From contig CAZGSG010000019.1 of assembly GCA_964528095.1 (NCBI GenBank), positions 1 through 35,572 of the forward strand: a DNA stretch of 35,572 nt, read 5' to 3'. The position numbers and the translations under genes are program-made. Position 1 is the stretch's first letter. The number at the start of each line of letters is the position of its first letter. The DNA is from CAZGSG01 sp964528095 (lineage in GTDB: Bacteria > Bacteroidota > Bacteroidia > Chitinophagales > Chitinophagaceae). The notes under the pieces are model-generated. The model was not told where the DNA came from, did not search any database, and saw only the letters and a program-made list of their open reading frames with translations. This document shows, piece after piece, positions 14,473-24,530 of the stretch.

Positions 14473-16889
14473 AACCCTTTTTTCACTTCCGCGGGAATTG
14501 TTTTTTCGATCATCAACATCTTTCCTTCCATCGTCATTCCTTCTACCACTACTTTATATCGTTTGGTGCGATCGTTATTGTAGAAGCTGATCGGTATCCG
14601 GGGGTTTACATTATTTACAAAAACCGCGGGGTTCCAAAGCAGCGTGATCCTGTTATCAGGCTGACTCACCTTACTCTTCGTTACACTGTAATCAGGAGAG
14701 TAGAATTCTTTTATCACTGAATATCCCTGGTATTGCGTTATCTCTCCTGCCGATGGTAATGAAGCAAGATAATCAGATCCCTTTTTTGTATAGATGGCCA
14801 GTGCACCACCCGCGCCATTGCCACTAGCGCCTACAAAGCTGCTGAATACTTTAACCATAGCTATCTGGCTGGGCGGGATAGTAGCAATGAACGAGGCATC
14901 TGTAAGTATTTCATCTAAAAACAAGGTAGCCGACATGGCACCCATTGCACTTATCGTAGCCTGTTGCCTGAAGTACACGGTATAATCAAATCCATCACTT
15001 ACAGCTACCTCAAGACCTGGAACTTTCATCGTCAGGTAGTCAAAAATGTTGCGGTACGCGAGCATGTCCTGGTCTGTTAGATCCAGCGTTTTCAGTGCGT
15101 CACCGGAAAAAAGACCGCTCACATATTTTTCTTCAAACTCCTCAAGCTTTGATTTTGTTTTTGATTTCACCGTCACTCCTTCCAGCATCATTCCTTCCTG
15201 TTTCAGTATAGCATCGTATTCATTATCCACCAGTGCTTTTACCTGTGGCGACATTGTTTCATTTGAATAAGTTGCCGCTGTAATAGCTGGAAGATCATAT
15301 CTTCTTCTCAGCGAATCACCATCAGGTTTTACATCGATAAACTTACTCCGCCTGCCTTTTATATCGGTGAAAAATATTTTTGCTTTCTCAAAGAATAATA
15401 GTGAATCAAGATGGTATCTTCCTTCGGCATTGGTATGTATCATTTGCATGCTCTTACTCGAATCCGCGCCAACAATAAACAGCATGAGCTCTTTATCAGC
15501 AAAAGGCTTCTTGGTGCCCTCCAGGTATATTCGTCCCTGCAAACTGATATATCCGTTGTCTTTGTATTTGGGTTGCTGTACCGGATTTTTCAGTATTGTT
15601 TCCCATTTGAATCTTCTCCAGCCATTAGTCATCATCACGAGGTCGAGTGCATTTTGTACCGAATCGGTATCCGCACTGAAGTAATAGGCAGGGTCATGTA
15701 CATAGCCTTTGATATCGGAAGTAAGTAGCAAGCTCGAAAAAATATTCTCCCTGCGGGTAGGTAGGGATTCAAAATCCGCATCTGTTACTGCAACAGAGAA
15801 ATTGCCGCGTATCGTATCCTTCATAGAAAGAATGAACCGGTTTTTACCCCGTTGGGAAAAATCAAGTGTATCAAATGAAAGATTGGCGTCCTGTATGTAC
15901 TCTTTATTATTTACGAATGTCAGCCTTTCTGCCAGAGGCAAACCCTGGGCATTGAAAACAGTTATGTGCAATACGCCTGAAGACAGGTTTGCAGTCTGGA
16001 TATTACCCTGTATCTCGTTTTTACCGGACGCAAAGCTGGTTTTAAATACAACATGATGCTGCATTTGTCCTATCATATAAGCCGCTTTGAATACAGGATC
16101 ATCATTGTGCTGGAGTATTTCAAAGAATTTTGTTTTCCCGTTACTCATCACCTTTAATACCACCCCTTTGGCAACATGAGCAGGGAGCGGATATTTTTTT
16201 GCTATGCCTCCATTATTTAATTCGAGATAATAAGCGGTTTTTTCTTCTGTTTGCAGATCGAAATATCCCATGCCGTCATGAAATGAAGCTACCTCGGTCA
16301 CGGCCTGCCCGTTTTCTTTTTTTACGGTGCCTTTTATGGATACAGGCAGCCCGTTCATATCAGTTGCTTTGTAAGCAATAGTATTGATAAACCCAGTGAC
16401 TAAATTGCCTCCTTCGGGGAAAAATTCGACGCGTATACTGTCTTTTGACATTGCAGTTTCAACAGTCTTTTTATTTTTTCCGGCAACAAAAAAAGTTTTC
16501 CTGAAAATAAAATCCGGATCATGATTGAGCATGGTTGGGGTATACGCCCTGATGGAATAACGACCGGTAGATAAAGTGTCGGGTAGTTCCAACTGACCGG
16601 TCGTAACACCGGAAAGAACAGGTAGTATTTTTCTATTAATTATAGCAGACGAACTATTTAATAGCTCTACATACAGGCTGGTACTTTGAATGGATGGCAG
16701 AAGATCGGCATACTGGTAGGCCTTAAACCATATTGTCTGGCCGGCGATATAATCGCTTCTGTCGAAATGGAGATACGTTTTTTCTATCGGGCTTCGTGTC
16801 CCATGCTGGTTTAGAACCTCATCCGGCTGCTGGGCAATAATAGCAACTGGTGAAAAAAAGATCAGTAATAAAATAATGAACTTAAACAT
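14469..16889 (-). CDS. MG2/TonB-plug-like envelope protein, paralogue 4 (distal)
   Basis: This 806-residue protein has a signal peptide (cleavage near IIAQQ, residue 20), a macroglobulin MG2-like domain (about 35-140; YLHFDRSDYIAGQTIWFKAY), a second beta-sandwich with FFPEGGNLVTG (about 155-165), the segment LAERLTFVNN, a GYVHDPAYYF/NGWRRFKW linker, a carboxypeptidase-regulatory-like domain (about 455-530) and a TonB plug-like domain (about 625-725) ending GAGGALAIYTKKGSDY. A final domain with RITLLWNP and VSFYNND-like strands closes it. No beta barrel follows the plug, so it is not a TonB receptor. It is last in a four-gene array and the most divergent copy with paralogue 1's relatives. Probable role: outer-membrane or periplasmic surface protein, unproven. 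Confidence 0.8.
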   Translation of the reverse strand: MFKFIILLLIFFSPVAIIAQQPDEVLNQHGTRSPIEKTYLHFDRSDYIAGQTIWFKAYQYADLLPSIQSTSLYVELLNSSSAIINRKILPVLSGVTTGQLELPDTLSTGRYSIRAYTPTMLNHDPDFIFRKTFFVAGKNKKTVETAMSKDSIRVEFFPEGGNLVTGFINTIAYKATDMNGLPVSIKGTVKKENGQAVTEVASFHDGMGYFDLQTEEKTAYYLELNNGGIAKKYPLPAHVAKGVVLKVMSNGKTKFFEILQHNDDPVFKAAYMIGQMQHHVVFKTSFASGKNEIQGNIQTANLSSGVLHITVFNAQGLPLAERLTFVNNKEYIQDANLSFDTLDFSQRGKNRFILSMKDTIRGNFSVAVTDADFESLPTRRENIFSSLLLTSDIKGYVHDPAYYFSADTDSVQNALDLVMMTNGWRRFKWETILKNPVQQPKYKDNGYISLQGRIYLEGTKKPFADKELMLFIVGADSSKSMQMIHTNAEGRYHLDSLLFFEKAKIFFTDIKGRRSKFIDVKPDGDSLRRRYDLPAITAATYSNETMSPQVKALVDNEYDAILKQEGMMLEGVTVKSKTKSKLEEFEEKYVSGLFSGDALKTLDLTDQDMLAYRNIFDYLTMKVPGLEVAVSDGFDYTVYFRQQATISAMGAMSATLFLDEILTDASFIATIPPSQIAMVKVFSSFVGASGNGAGGALAIYTKKGSDYLASLPSAGEITQYQGYSVIKEFYSPDYSVTKSKVSQPDNRITLLWNPAVFVNNVNPRIPISFYNNDRTKRYKVVVEGMTMEGKMLMIEKTIPAEVKKGF

Positions 16890-16968
16890 GCATAAAAAAT
16901 TATCGTGATGAAGGTTTTATCGGAAGGCAATAATATTACTTGTTTTTCAAATTATTTTCTACTTATCA

Positions 16969-19392
16969 TCAAAAGCCTTTCCCTCCTTTTTCCGCAGACA
17001 CCGTAGTTTCCAATCTAAGCATTTTACCGGCAGAACTTATACCTTCCATCACAATTTTATACTGTTTTGTCCTGTTGTTATTATAAAAATCTATTGTTGT
17101 TTCAGGATTGATATCGCTTAACCAGATATCCGGTTCCCACAACAATGTAATTCTGTCATCTTCCTTGCTTTCCATTTTATCGACGGAATAATCGGGAGCG
17201 TAAAATTCTTTAACTACTGAGTATCCTTTGTATTGAAATACATCGCCGCTTGAAGGTATATCCTGCTTCATATCACTGCCTTTTTTTGTAAAGACAGCAA
17301 GCACACCCCCATACCCCCCACCGGGAGCCGCCACAAAATGGCTATATACTTTTACCATTGCTACCTGGTCGGCGGGTATTGAGGCAAGAGCGGTTACATC
17401 AGAAATGGCTTCATCCAAATAAATGGTTGGCGCGGGATGCCCCCCGGTGATGGATGTTTGCTGCCGTATTTTAACCGAATAATCAATTCGCTCTTTTCTC
17501 ACTTCAAGTCCCGGCAATCTTGCTATCAGGTAATCCAGGATATTTGGATAGCTCAACACTTTTTTATCCAGCAGGCTTAGTGTAGACATTTCACCGCCTA
17601 TAAAAAGCGGGCTTATATTTTTTTCCTCATACTCTTCCCGTTTTGTTTTCGGTTTGCTCATTACTGTTATTCCTTTCAGTAACTGGCCATTTGCTTTTAC
17701 TATGGCATCATAGTCGTTTGTGATCAACTCCTGCTGCGCGGCAGAGTATGGATTGAGCGTGGCAGGGTATGCACTGGTTGCTACCGGTGGCAGGGGATAA
17801 CTTTTATTCAATGGATCAGGGTCAGCAATGACATCCACAAACTTACCATGCTTTCCTTTTGGGTCACTGAAAAAAACTTTTGCTTTATCAAAGAACATCA
17901 GTGAGTCAAGTTTGTATCGGCCCTGTGCATCAGTATGGACCAATTGCATGTCGCGGCTGGAGTCAGCAGCTACGATGACAGTCAGCAGGTCTCGATCAGC
18001 AAACGGTTTTTTTGTGCCCTCAAAATTAACTTTGCCGGTAAGCGTGATATAACCAGGATCTTTATAAACAGGTGGCGGTGGAAATGATTTTAATAATTCG
18101 GTCCATTTAAATCTTCGCCACCCATTTGTCATCATCACCAGATCCAACGCATTGCTTACTGTATCAACATCAGCGGAAAAATAATAGGCAGGGTCGTGTA
18201 CATATCCCTTAATATCGGATGTAAGCAGCAGCGTTGATACTATGTTTTCTCTTCGCTGTGGGGTGGTCTCAAAAGCGGCATCGGTCACCGAAATGGAGAA
18301 ACTTCCCTGCACGGTATCTTTCAATGAAATTGTAAATGTGTTTTTGCCTTTTTCAGAAAAACTAAGTGTATCCAGCAGCAATTCTCCCTTCTGTATGTAT
18401 TCCCGGTTATCTACAAATGTAAGGCGTTCGGCCAGCGGCATTCCTTCTTTGTTAAATGCAGTAATATGTAGTATGCCGGAAAAGAAGTCAGTTGTTTGTA
18501 TATTCCCGGTGTACTGGCTTTTATTTCCATCAAAGTTTATTCTAAAGCCTGTATTGTGCTGCATTTGTCCAATCATGTAAGCAACTTTAAAGGTAGGATC
18601 ATCCGTATGTTGTAAAACTTCAAATGATTTTGCGTTGCCACTACTGATCACCCGCAACACGATCCCTTTGGCTGAAGGTCGGGGAAGAAGATATTTCCGG
18701 GCAGCAGGATCGCCGTTCAACACGGCATAATATCCTTTATTTTCCTGGGGCACCAGATCAAAGAAACCCATGCCATCATGATAAGAGGAAAATTCAGCGA
18801 CCGTTTCACCGGCATTATTTTTTACCAGGCCGCTTACAGTGGCCGGCAATCCATTTCCATTGGTTGCTTTATAGGCCATTGTATTGGAAAGTCCCGTTAC
18901 AAAGTTTCCTCCCTCTGGAAAAAACTCAATACGCACAGGATCCGCTCGTTCTTTTATAGCTGTATTTACTTTATTATTCTTACCGGAAATATAAATCCTC
19001 CGGGTATAAACGAAACCCATGTCCTGGTTCAACATGGTAAGAGAATAAGCTCGTAGAAAATAATTACCCCCGGAAAGCGTATCAGGTAACTCAAGTTGAC
19101 CATGTGCCGTGCCTTCAACCGCCGGCAATATCTTTCGCTCGATCAACCCGGATGAACCATTTAATAACTCAACATAAATGGTAGTAGAATTTTTACCCGG
19201 TAGAAAATCTGCGTATTGATAGGCTTTGAACCAGGCCGTTTGTCCGGCAATATAATTGTCCCGATCAAGATGCAGATATATTTTTTCGATAGGGTTTTGA
19301 GATCCATACCTGTTTATTATTTCGTCTGGTTCCTGAGCAATCAGGGTGGCGGGTAAGAAGAAGAAAAATAGTATAGAGAAATAGTTACGCAT
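16969..19392 (-). CDS. MG2/TonB-plug-like envelope protein, paralogue 3
   Basis: Third gene of the array, 807 residues from the ATG at 19392, chosen because MRNYFSILFFFFLPATLIAQ is a clean signal peptide; the upstream ATG at 19419 would add nine residues before it. Domain order equals the neighbours: MG2-like (DRDNYIAGQTAWFKAY), FFPEGGNFVTG sandwich, GYVHDPAYYF segment, regulatory-like beta domain with ITLTGKVNFEGTKKPFAD, plug-like PTIYLDEAISDV through GGVLAVFTKKGSD, and the C-terminal RITLLWEPDIW domain. The plug-like region lacks a following barrel. It is 80 bp upstream of paralogue 4 and 48 bp or so downstream of paralogue 2. Its first 40 mature residues are nearly the same as in paralogue 2. 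Confidence 0.8.
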   Translation of the reverse strand: MRNYFSILFFFFLPATLIAQEPDEIINRYGSQNPIEKIYLHLDRDNYIAGQTAWFKAYQYADFLPGKNSTTIYVELLNGSSGLIERKILPAVEGTAHGQLELPDTLSGGNYFLRAYSLTMLNQDMGFVYTRRIYISGKNNKVNTAIKERADPVRIEFFPEGGNFVTGLSNTMAYKATNGNGLPATVSGLVKNNAGETVAEFSSYHDGMGFFDLVPQENKGYYAVLNGDPAARKYLLPRPSAKGIVLRVISSGNAKSFEVLQHTDDPTFKVAYMIGQMQHNTGFRINFDGNKSQYTGNIQTTDFFSGILHITAFNKEGMPLAERLTFVDNREYIQKGELLLDTLSFSEKGKNTFTISLKDTVQGSFSISVTDAAFETTPQRRENIVSTLLLTSDIKGYVHDPAYYFSADVDTVSNALDLVMMTNGWRRFKWTELLKSFPPPPVYKDPGYITLTGKVNFEGTKKPFADRDLLTVIVAADSSRDMQLVHTDAQGRYKLDSLMFFDKAKVFFSDPKGKHGKFVDVIADPDPLNKSYPLPPVATSAYPATLNPYSAAQQELITNDYDAIVKANGQLLKGITVMSKPKTKREEYEEKNISPLFIGGEMSTLSLLDKKVLSYPNILDYLIARLPGLEVRKERIDYSVKIRQQTSITGGHPAPTIYLDEAISDVTALASIPADQVAMVKVYSHFVAAPGGGYGGVLAVFTKKGSDMKQDIPSSGDVFQYKGYSVVKEFYAPDYSVDKMESKEDDRITLLWEPDIWLSDINPETTIDFYNNNRTKQYKIVMEGISSAGKMLRLETTVSAEKGGKGF

Positions 19393-19466
19393 TATATCAA
19401 AATTAAGAGAGTATTTCATGGTTTAAGTTCAGCCTTCATTGTATTTATCTTCTTATACCAATTATT

Positions 19467-21887
19467 TTAAAACGCTTTTCCATTATTATTTGCAATCACT
19501 GTTTTTTCAATAAAGAGCATTTTCCCGGTAGAGCTCATACCTTCCACCACTATTTTGAATTGCCGTGCGCGGTCACTATTGTAAAAGCTCACGGGTATCT
19601 TCGGATTAATATCACTAACCCAGATATCCGGGTTCCAGAGTAAGGTTATTCTTTTATCATCCGCGTTTTTCAATGTATCAACTGAATAGTCAGGTGAATA
19701 AAATTCTTTTAGTACAGAGTATCCTTTATATTTTAATACATCCCCTGTAGAGGGGATATCCATTTTCAGATCAGCTGCTTTTTTGGTATAGACTGCCAGC
19801 ACTCCTCCTATGCCACCACCAGGAGCACCAACAAAATGACTATACATCTTTACCAATGCTATTTGTTCTGCGGGTATGGTAGCAAGCATTGAAACATCTG
19901 ACAGTGCTTCATCCAGGAAAATAGTTGGAACAGGATTGCTGGTAAAAGAACTGTTCAGTCTCATATAAACAGAATACGCGCCATAATTTTCTTTTCTCAC
20001 TTCCAATCCGGGCAGCCTGGCCTGCAGATAGTCCAGTATATTCGCATAGCCTACTGTCGGTTTACCCAGCAGGCTTAATGATCTTATTTCGCCTCCTGTA
20101 AAAAGTGCGCTTACATTTTTTTCTTCAAATTCTTCCTGTTTTGTTTTTGGCCTGCTTTGCACGGTGATACCTGTTAACAGCAATCCATTGGCCTTTGTTA
20201 TGGCATCGTATTCGTTGTCTAACAATTTTTGTTTAGCCGTTGTATAAATGGTTGCAGGCAGTGGATAGTTACTGGTATTTATACGCGGTAATACATAGGG
20301 CTTATTCAGCAGCTGTTCTTCACCAAACACATCAATGAACTTACGTCCCTTTCGTTTAGGATCATTGATAAAAATATTGGCCTTATCAAAAAATATCAAC
20401 GAATCAAGCCTGTATTGCCCTTTGGCATTTGTACGTATCATTTGCATAGTACGGCTGGAATCGGCCGTAATGATTAGGGTCAGCAACTCCTTATCGGCAA
20501 AAGGTTTCCTGGTCCCTTCCAGATTCACTTTACCGGTTAGCGTAATATAACCCGGGTCTTTGTAAACTGGTGCTGCGGCAGGAAGGTTGTTTATTATCGT
20601 TGTCCATTTGAACCTTCTCCAACCGTTTGTCATCATCACCAGGTCAAGTGCATTAGCTACGGTATCTGTATCTGAGGAAAAATAATAAGCGGGGTCATGC
20701 ACGTATCCCCTGATATCTCCCGTAATAAGAAGACCTGATAAAATATTTTCTGTACGCCTCGGCAAATATTCAAATGCCGCATCTGTTACAGCCATTGAAA
20801 AACTCCCCTGTACGGTATCTTTTAATGAAAGTGTAAAAACATTTTTGCCCTTTTCTGAAAAATCAAGTGTGTCGACCGTCAATTCTCCCTCCTGTATATA
20901 TTCGCGGTTATTCACAAACGTCAGTCTTTCTGCAAGTGGTATTCCATCTTTATTAAATGCAGTAACATGAAGAATACCTGAAGGAAAATCGTCTGTCTGG
21001 ATATTACCAGTCAACCTGTTTTTCTTTTCCAGTGAACTGGTCTTAAATGCGGTATTATGCTGCATTTGACCAATCATGTACGCCACTTCGAATGCGGGAT
21101 CGCCGGTATGTTGCAATATTTCAAACGATTTTGTTTTACCACTGCTGATCAGCCGTAATACGACCCCTTTTGCTGATTGGGGAGGAAGCATATATTTTTT
21201 TGCGGCAGGGTCACCATTAAGGATAGCATAATAGGTATCTCTCTCCTTTGGCAACAGGTCAAAAAAGCCCATGCCATCATGATAAGAAGAAAATTCAGCC
21301 ACGGTTTCCCCGGCTTCGTTTTTTACAAGACCGGACACGGTTACTGGCAGGCCTGTTTCACTGGTTGCCTTATAAGCAATAGTATTGGAAAGACCTGTCA
21401 CAAAATTTCCTCCTTCTGGAAAAAACTCGATCCTGGTGGAAGCAGTTTTTTGTGTGGTAACTGTACCGGCTTTTTTTCCTGAAATAAAAACTCTCCTGAT
21501 ATAAGCAAACTCCGCATCATAATTAAGCATGGTAGGTGAGTAAGCTCTTAAAAAATAAATACCCCCAGGCAGGGTAGCCGGTAGTTCAAACTGGCCATGT
21601 GCTGTACCTGCAAAAACAGGTGCTGTTCGTTGTTCAATTAACCCCGATGACGGATCCAGGAGCTCAATAAAGATCGTCGTAGTATTTTTTCCTGGCAAGA
21701 AATCTGCGTAGTGGTATGCTTTGAACCAGATAGTTTCACCAGCAATATAATTATCCCGGTCAAGCTGCAGGTATATTTTTTCTATAGGGTTTTGCGATCC
21801 GTACCGGTTTATTATCTCATCAGGTTGTTGTGCAAGCAGGCCGCCTGGAAAAATGAGAAAAAAAAGTATATAAAGATAGTTTCGCAT
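19467..21887 (-). CDS. MG2/TonB-plug-like envelope protein, paralogue 2
   Basis: Second gene of the array, 806 residues. Its signal peptide and start of the mature part (PDEIINRYGSQNPIEKIYL) match paralogue 3 almost exactly, while the body from the MG2 domain onward matches paralogue 1 far better (for example DPAFEVAYMIGQMQHNTAFK and PKRKGRKFIDVFG in both). This mosaic suggests recombination between neighbours. All domains are present: MG2-like, FFPEGG sandwich, regulatory-like beta domain, plug-like IFLDEALSDVSMLATIPAEQ through GGVLAVYTKKAADL and the C-terminal LLWNPDIWVSDINP domain. It begins 62 bp downstream of paralogue 1 and is probably cotranscribed with it. Confidence 0.8.
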   Translation of the reverse strand: MRNYLYILFFLIFPGGLLAQQPDEIINRYGSQNPIEKIYLQLDRDNYIAGETIWFKAYHYADFLPGKNTTTIFIELLDPSSGLIEQRTAPVFAGTAHGQFELPATLPGGIYFLRAYSPTMLNYDAEFAYIRRVFISGKKAGTVTTQKTASTRIEFFPEGGNFVTGLSNTIAYKATSETGLPVTVSGLVKNEAGETVAEFSSYHDGMGFFDLLPKERDTYYAILNGDPAAKKYMLPPQSAKGVVLRLISSGKTKSFEILQHTGDPAFEVAYMIGQMQHNTAFKTSSLEKKNRLTGNIQTDDFPSGILHVTAFNKDGIPLAERLTFVNNREYIQEGELTVDTLDFSEKGKNVFTLSLKDTVQGSFSMAVTDAAFEYLPRRTENILSGLLITGDIRGYVHDPAYYFSSDTDTVANALDLVMMTNGWRRFKWTTIINNLPAAAPVYKDPGYITLTGKVNLEGTRKPFADKELLTLIITADSSRTMQMIRTNAKGQYRLDSLIFFDKANIFINDPKRKGRKFIDVFGEEQLLNKPYVLPRINTSNYPLPATIYTTAKQKLLDNEYDAITKANGLLLTGITVQSRPKTKQEEFEEKNVSALFTGGEIRSLSLLGKPTVGYANILDYLQARLPGLEVRKENYGAYSVYMRLNSSFTSNPVPTIFLDEALSDVSMLATIPAEQIALVKMYSHFVGAPGGGIGGVLAVYTKKAADLKMDIPSTGDVLKYKGYSVLKEFYSPDYSVDTLKNADDKRITLLWNPDIWVSDINPKIPVSFYNSDRARQFKIVVEGMSSTGKMLFIEKTVIANNNGKAF

Positions 21888-21948
21888 TATGATAAAATTA
21901 AACAGGGGTGTTGCTGGTTGAGTTCGTAATTTATTTTTTTAATAATGA

Positions 21949-24369
21949 CTAAAACGGCTTTTCCACTGTCTTTTCTTTCAGTATTTTTTCTATAAAAAAT
22001 AGTTTACCGGTAGAGCTCATGCCTTCCACTACTACTTTGAATAATCGTGTACGGTCATTATTATAAAAACTTACCGGTATGTTCGGATTGATATCACTCA
22101 CCCAGATATCCGGGCTCCACAACAGTGTTATTCTTTTGTCGTTCGCATTTTTCAAAGTATCAACGGAATAATCAGGAGAATAGAATTCTTTTATTACAGA
22201 ATACCCTTTGTATTTTAATACATCACCAGTCGAAGGGATCTCCAATTTCAGGTCGGCTGCTTTTTTGGTATAAACTGCCAGTACTCCTCCTATGCCCCCA
22301 CCAGGTGTAGCTACAAAATGACTATACATCTTTACCAACGCTACCTGCTCAGCGGGCAAGGCGGCAAGCATTGAAACATCTGACAGCGCTTCATCCAGGA
22401 AGATCGTTGGAACAGGACTGCTGGAAAAAGAACTGGTCAATCTGAATCCAATACGATATTCTCCAAAGTTCATTTTTCTCACTTCCAGCCCTGGCAACCG
22501 GGCCTGCAGATAGTCCAGTATATTCGCATAGCCTACTGTCGGTTTACCTAAGAGGCTTAATGATCTGACATCACCTCCTGTAAAAAGCGCGCTTACATTC
22601 TTTTCTTCAAATTCCTCCTGCCTTGTTTTTGGTCTGCTTTTTACTGTTATACCTTTTAACAGCAACCCGTTTGCCTTTGTTATGGCATCATATTCATTAT
22701 CGATCAGTCTTTGTTGCGTTGTTGTATAAATAGCTGCAGGCAAAGGATAAATACCCGTATTAATGCCCGGCAATACATACGGCTTACTTAATACATGCTC
22801 ATCGCCAAACACATCAATGAATTTGCGTCCTTTTCGTTTGGGATCGTTAATAAAAATATTGGCCTTGTCAAAAAAAAATAGTGAATCAAGCCTGTATTGT
22901 CCTTTGGCATTTGTTCGCACCATTTGCAGCGTACGGCTGGAATCAGCTGCAACAATGAGGGTCAGGAGTTCTTTATCAGCGAATGGCTTTTTAGTTCCTT
23001 CTATATTCACTTTACCGGTCAGCGTAATATAACCAGGGTCTTTATAGACAGGTGTAGCGGGAAAATCCTTGTCTATCGTTGTCCATTTAAATCTTCGCCA
23101 GCCGTTTGTCATCATTACCAGGTCGAGTGCATTGGCAACTGTATCTGCATCTGAAGAAAAGTAATAAGCCGGGTCGTGCACGTATCCCTTGATGTCTGCT
23201 GTAAGGAGCAACCCGGATAGAATATTTTCCGTGCGTTTCGGCAGATATTCAAAGGCCGCATCAGTTACAGCCATTGAAAAACTCCCCTGTACGGTATCTT
23301 TTAATGAAAGTGTAAAAACATTTTTGCCCTTTTCTGAAAAATCAAGTGTGTCGATCGTCAATTCTCCCCCCTGTATATATTCGCGGTTATTTACAAACGT
23401 CAGTCTTTCTGCAAGAGGTATTCCGTCTTTATTAAATGCAGTAATATGAAGAATACCTGAAGGAAAATCTTCCGTCTGGATATTACCAGTCAACCTGTTT
23501 TTCTTTTCCGGGAAACTGGTCTTAAACGCCGTGTTATGCTGCATTTGACCGATCATGTATGCGACTTCGAAAGCAGGATCTCCGGTATGTTGCAATATTT
23601 CAAACGATTTTGTTTTACCACTACTGATCACTTTTAGTATGATTCCCTTTGCCGATTGAGGAGGAAGCATATATTTTTTTGCAGCGGGATCACCATTCAG
23701 GATAATATAGTAAGTGTTTTTTCCTTGCGGAACCAGGTCAAAAAACCCCATACCATCATGATACGAAGAGAATTCAGCCACTGTTTCATTTGCTTCATTT
23801 TTTACCAGGCCGCTTACTGCTACCGGTAAACCGGCTTCATTGGTCGCCTTGTAAGCGATCGTATTGGAAAGACCTGTTACAAAATTGCCTCCTTCTGGGA
23901 AAAATTCGATCCTTGTAGCAGCAGGTTTTTGAGCAGCGATTGTATTCTGGGTATTTTTCCCTGAAATATTAATTCTTTTGATATAGGTAAATCCGGCATC
24001 ATAATTCAGCATTGTCGGCGAGTAAGCCCTTAAAAAATAAATGCCGGCTGGCAGTGTAACAGGTAATTCAAATTGACCATGCCCCGTACCTTCAAAAACC
24101 GGTGTGGTCTTTTGTTCAATCAACCTGGATGATGCATCGAGAAGCTCAACAAAAATAGTGGTGGCTTTTTTACCTGGTAAGAAATCAGTATAGTGATATG
24201 CTTTGAACCAGATGGATTCTCCGGCTATATAATTATCCCGGTCAAGATGGAGGTATAATTTTTCGATGGGGTTTTGTTCAGCTATACGGTTGAGGATAAT
24301 ATCAGGTGTTTGTGAACTTGCATTTGCTGCTAAAAAGACAATAATGAACGGTAAAAATCGTTTGAACAT
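21949..24369 (-). CDS. MG2/TonB-plug-like envelope protein, paralogue 1 (promoter-proximal)
   Basis: First gene of the four-gene array, 806 residues with signal peptide (cleavage near NASSQ, residue 20). Domain order: MG2-like (about 35-140, YLHLDRDNYIAGESIWFKAY), sandwich with RIEFFPEGGNFVTG, MQHNTAFK region, LAERLTFVNNREYI, GYVHDPAYYF then NGWRRFKW, regulatory-like ITLTGKVNIEGTKKPFADKE, plug-like PTIFLDEALSDVSMLAALPA through GGGIGGVLAVYTKK, and the end domain FYNNDRTRLFKVVVEGMSS. MG2 domains in bacterial alpha-2-macroglobulins are protein-binding, and plug-like domains occur in many Bacteroidota surface proteins; combined here without barrel or thioester, they suggest a binding or scaffold role only. 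The 161-bp region to the divergent lipoprotein gene should contain its promoter; I found no clear TAnnTTTG there. Confidence 0.8.
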   Translation of the reverse strand: MFKRFLPFIIVFLAANASSQTPDIILNRIAEQNPIEKLYLHLDRDNYIAGESIWFKAYHYTDFLPGKKATTIFVELLDASSRLIEQKTTPVFEGTGHGQFELPVTLPAGIYFLRAYSPTMLNYDAGFTYIKRINISGKNTQNTIAAQKPAATRIEFFPEGGNFVTGLSNTIAYKATNEAGLPVAVSGLVKNEANETVAEFSSYHDGMGFFDLVPQGKNTYYIILNGDPAAKKYMLPPQSAKGIILKVISSGKTKSFEILQHTGDPAFEVAYMIGQMQHNTAFKTSFPEKKNRLTGNIQTEDFPSGILHITAFNKDGIPLAERLTFVNNREYIQGGELTIDTLDFSEKGKNVFTLSLKDTVQGSFSMAVTDAAFEYLPKRTENILSGLLLTADIKGYVHDPAYYFSSDADTVANALDLVMMTNGWRRFKWTTIDKDFPATPVYKDPGYITLTGKVNIEGTKKPFADKELLTLIVAADSSRTLQMVRTNAKGQYRLDSLFFFDKANIFINDPKRKGRKFIDVFGDEHVLSKPYVLPGINTGIYPLPAAIYTTTQQRLIDNEYDAITKANGLLLKGITVKSRPKTRQEEFEEKNVSALFTGGDVRSLSLLGKPTVGYANILDYLQARLPGLEVRKMNFGEYRIGFRLTSSFSSSPVPTIFLDEALSDVSMLAALPAEQVALVKMYSHFVATPGGGIGGVLAVYTKKAADLKLEIPSTGDVLKYKGYSVIKEFYSPDYSVDTLKNANDKRITLLWSPDIWVSDINPNIPVSFYNNDRTRLFKVVVEGMSSTGKLFFIEKILKEKTVEKPF

Positions 24370-24479
24370 TGGGCTGAAAGTAATGGTCGTATGAAATTAC
24401 GGGTTAAAGTTAAACCTGCAAATCAACATTTTATAAAGCGGTCATAATTTTTTACGGTTCAAAACATGTTAATCTACTA

Positions 24480-24509
24480 TTGCATAAACAGGTCGTTAGG
24501 GCTAATTTG
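24480..24509 (+). promoter_or_regulatory. Candidate promoter of the small lipoprotein gene
   Basis: TTG at 24480-24482 is followed after 20 bases by TAATTTG at 24503-24509, one base shorter than the usual TAnnTTTG. Spacing and position, about 20 bases before the ATG, are suitable. Confidence 0.4.
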
Positions 24510-24530
24510 TGCAGGAATTTCTAACCTATT

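Noticed and set aside
14469..24369. TonB-dependent receptors (SusC-like)
   Set aside because: A plug-like domain is visible but there is no room or sequence for a beta barrel, and the N-terminal part is macroglobulin-like.
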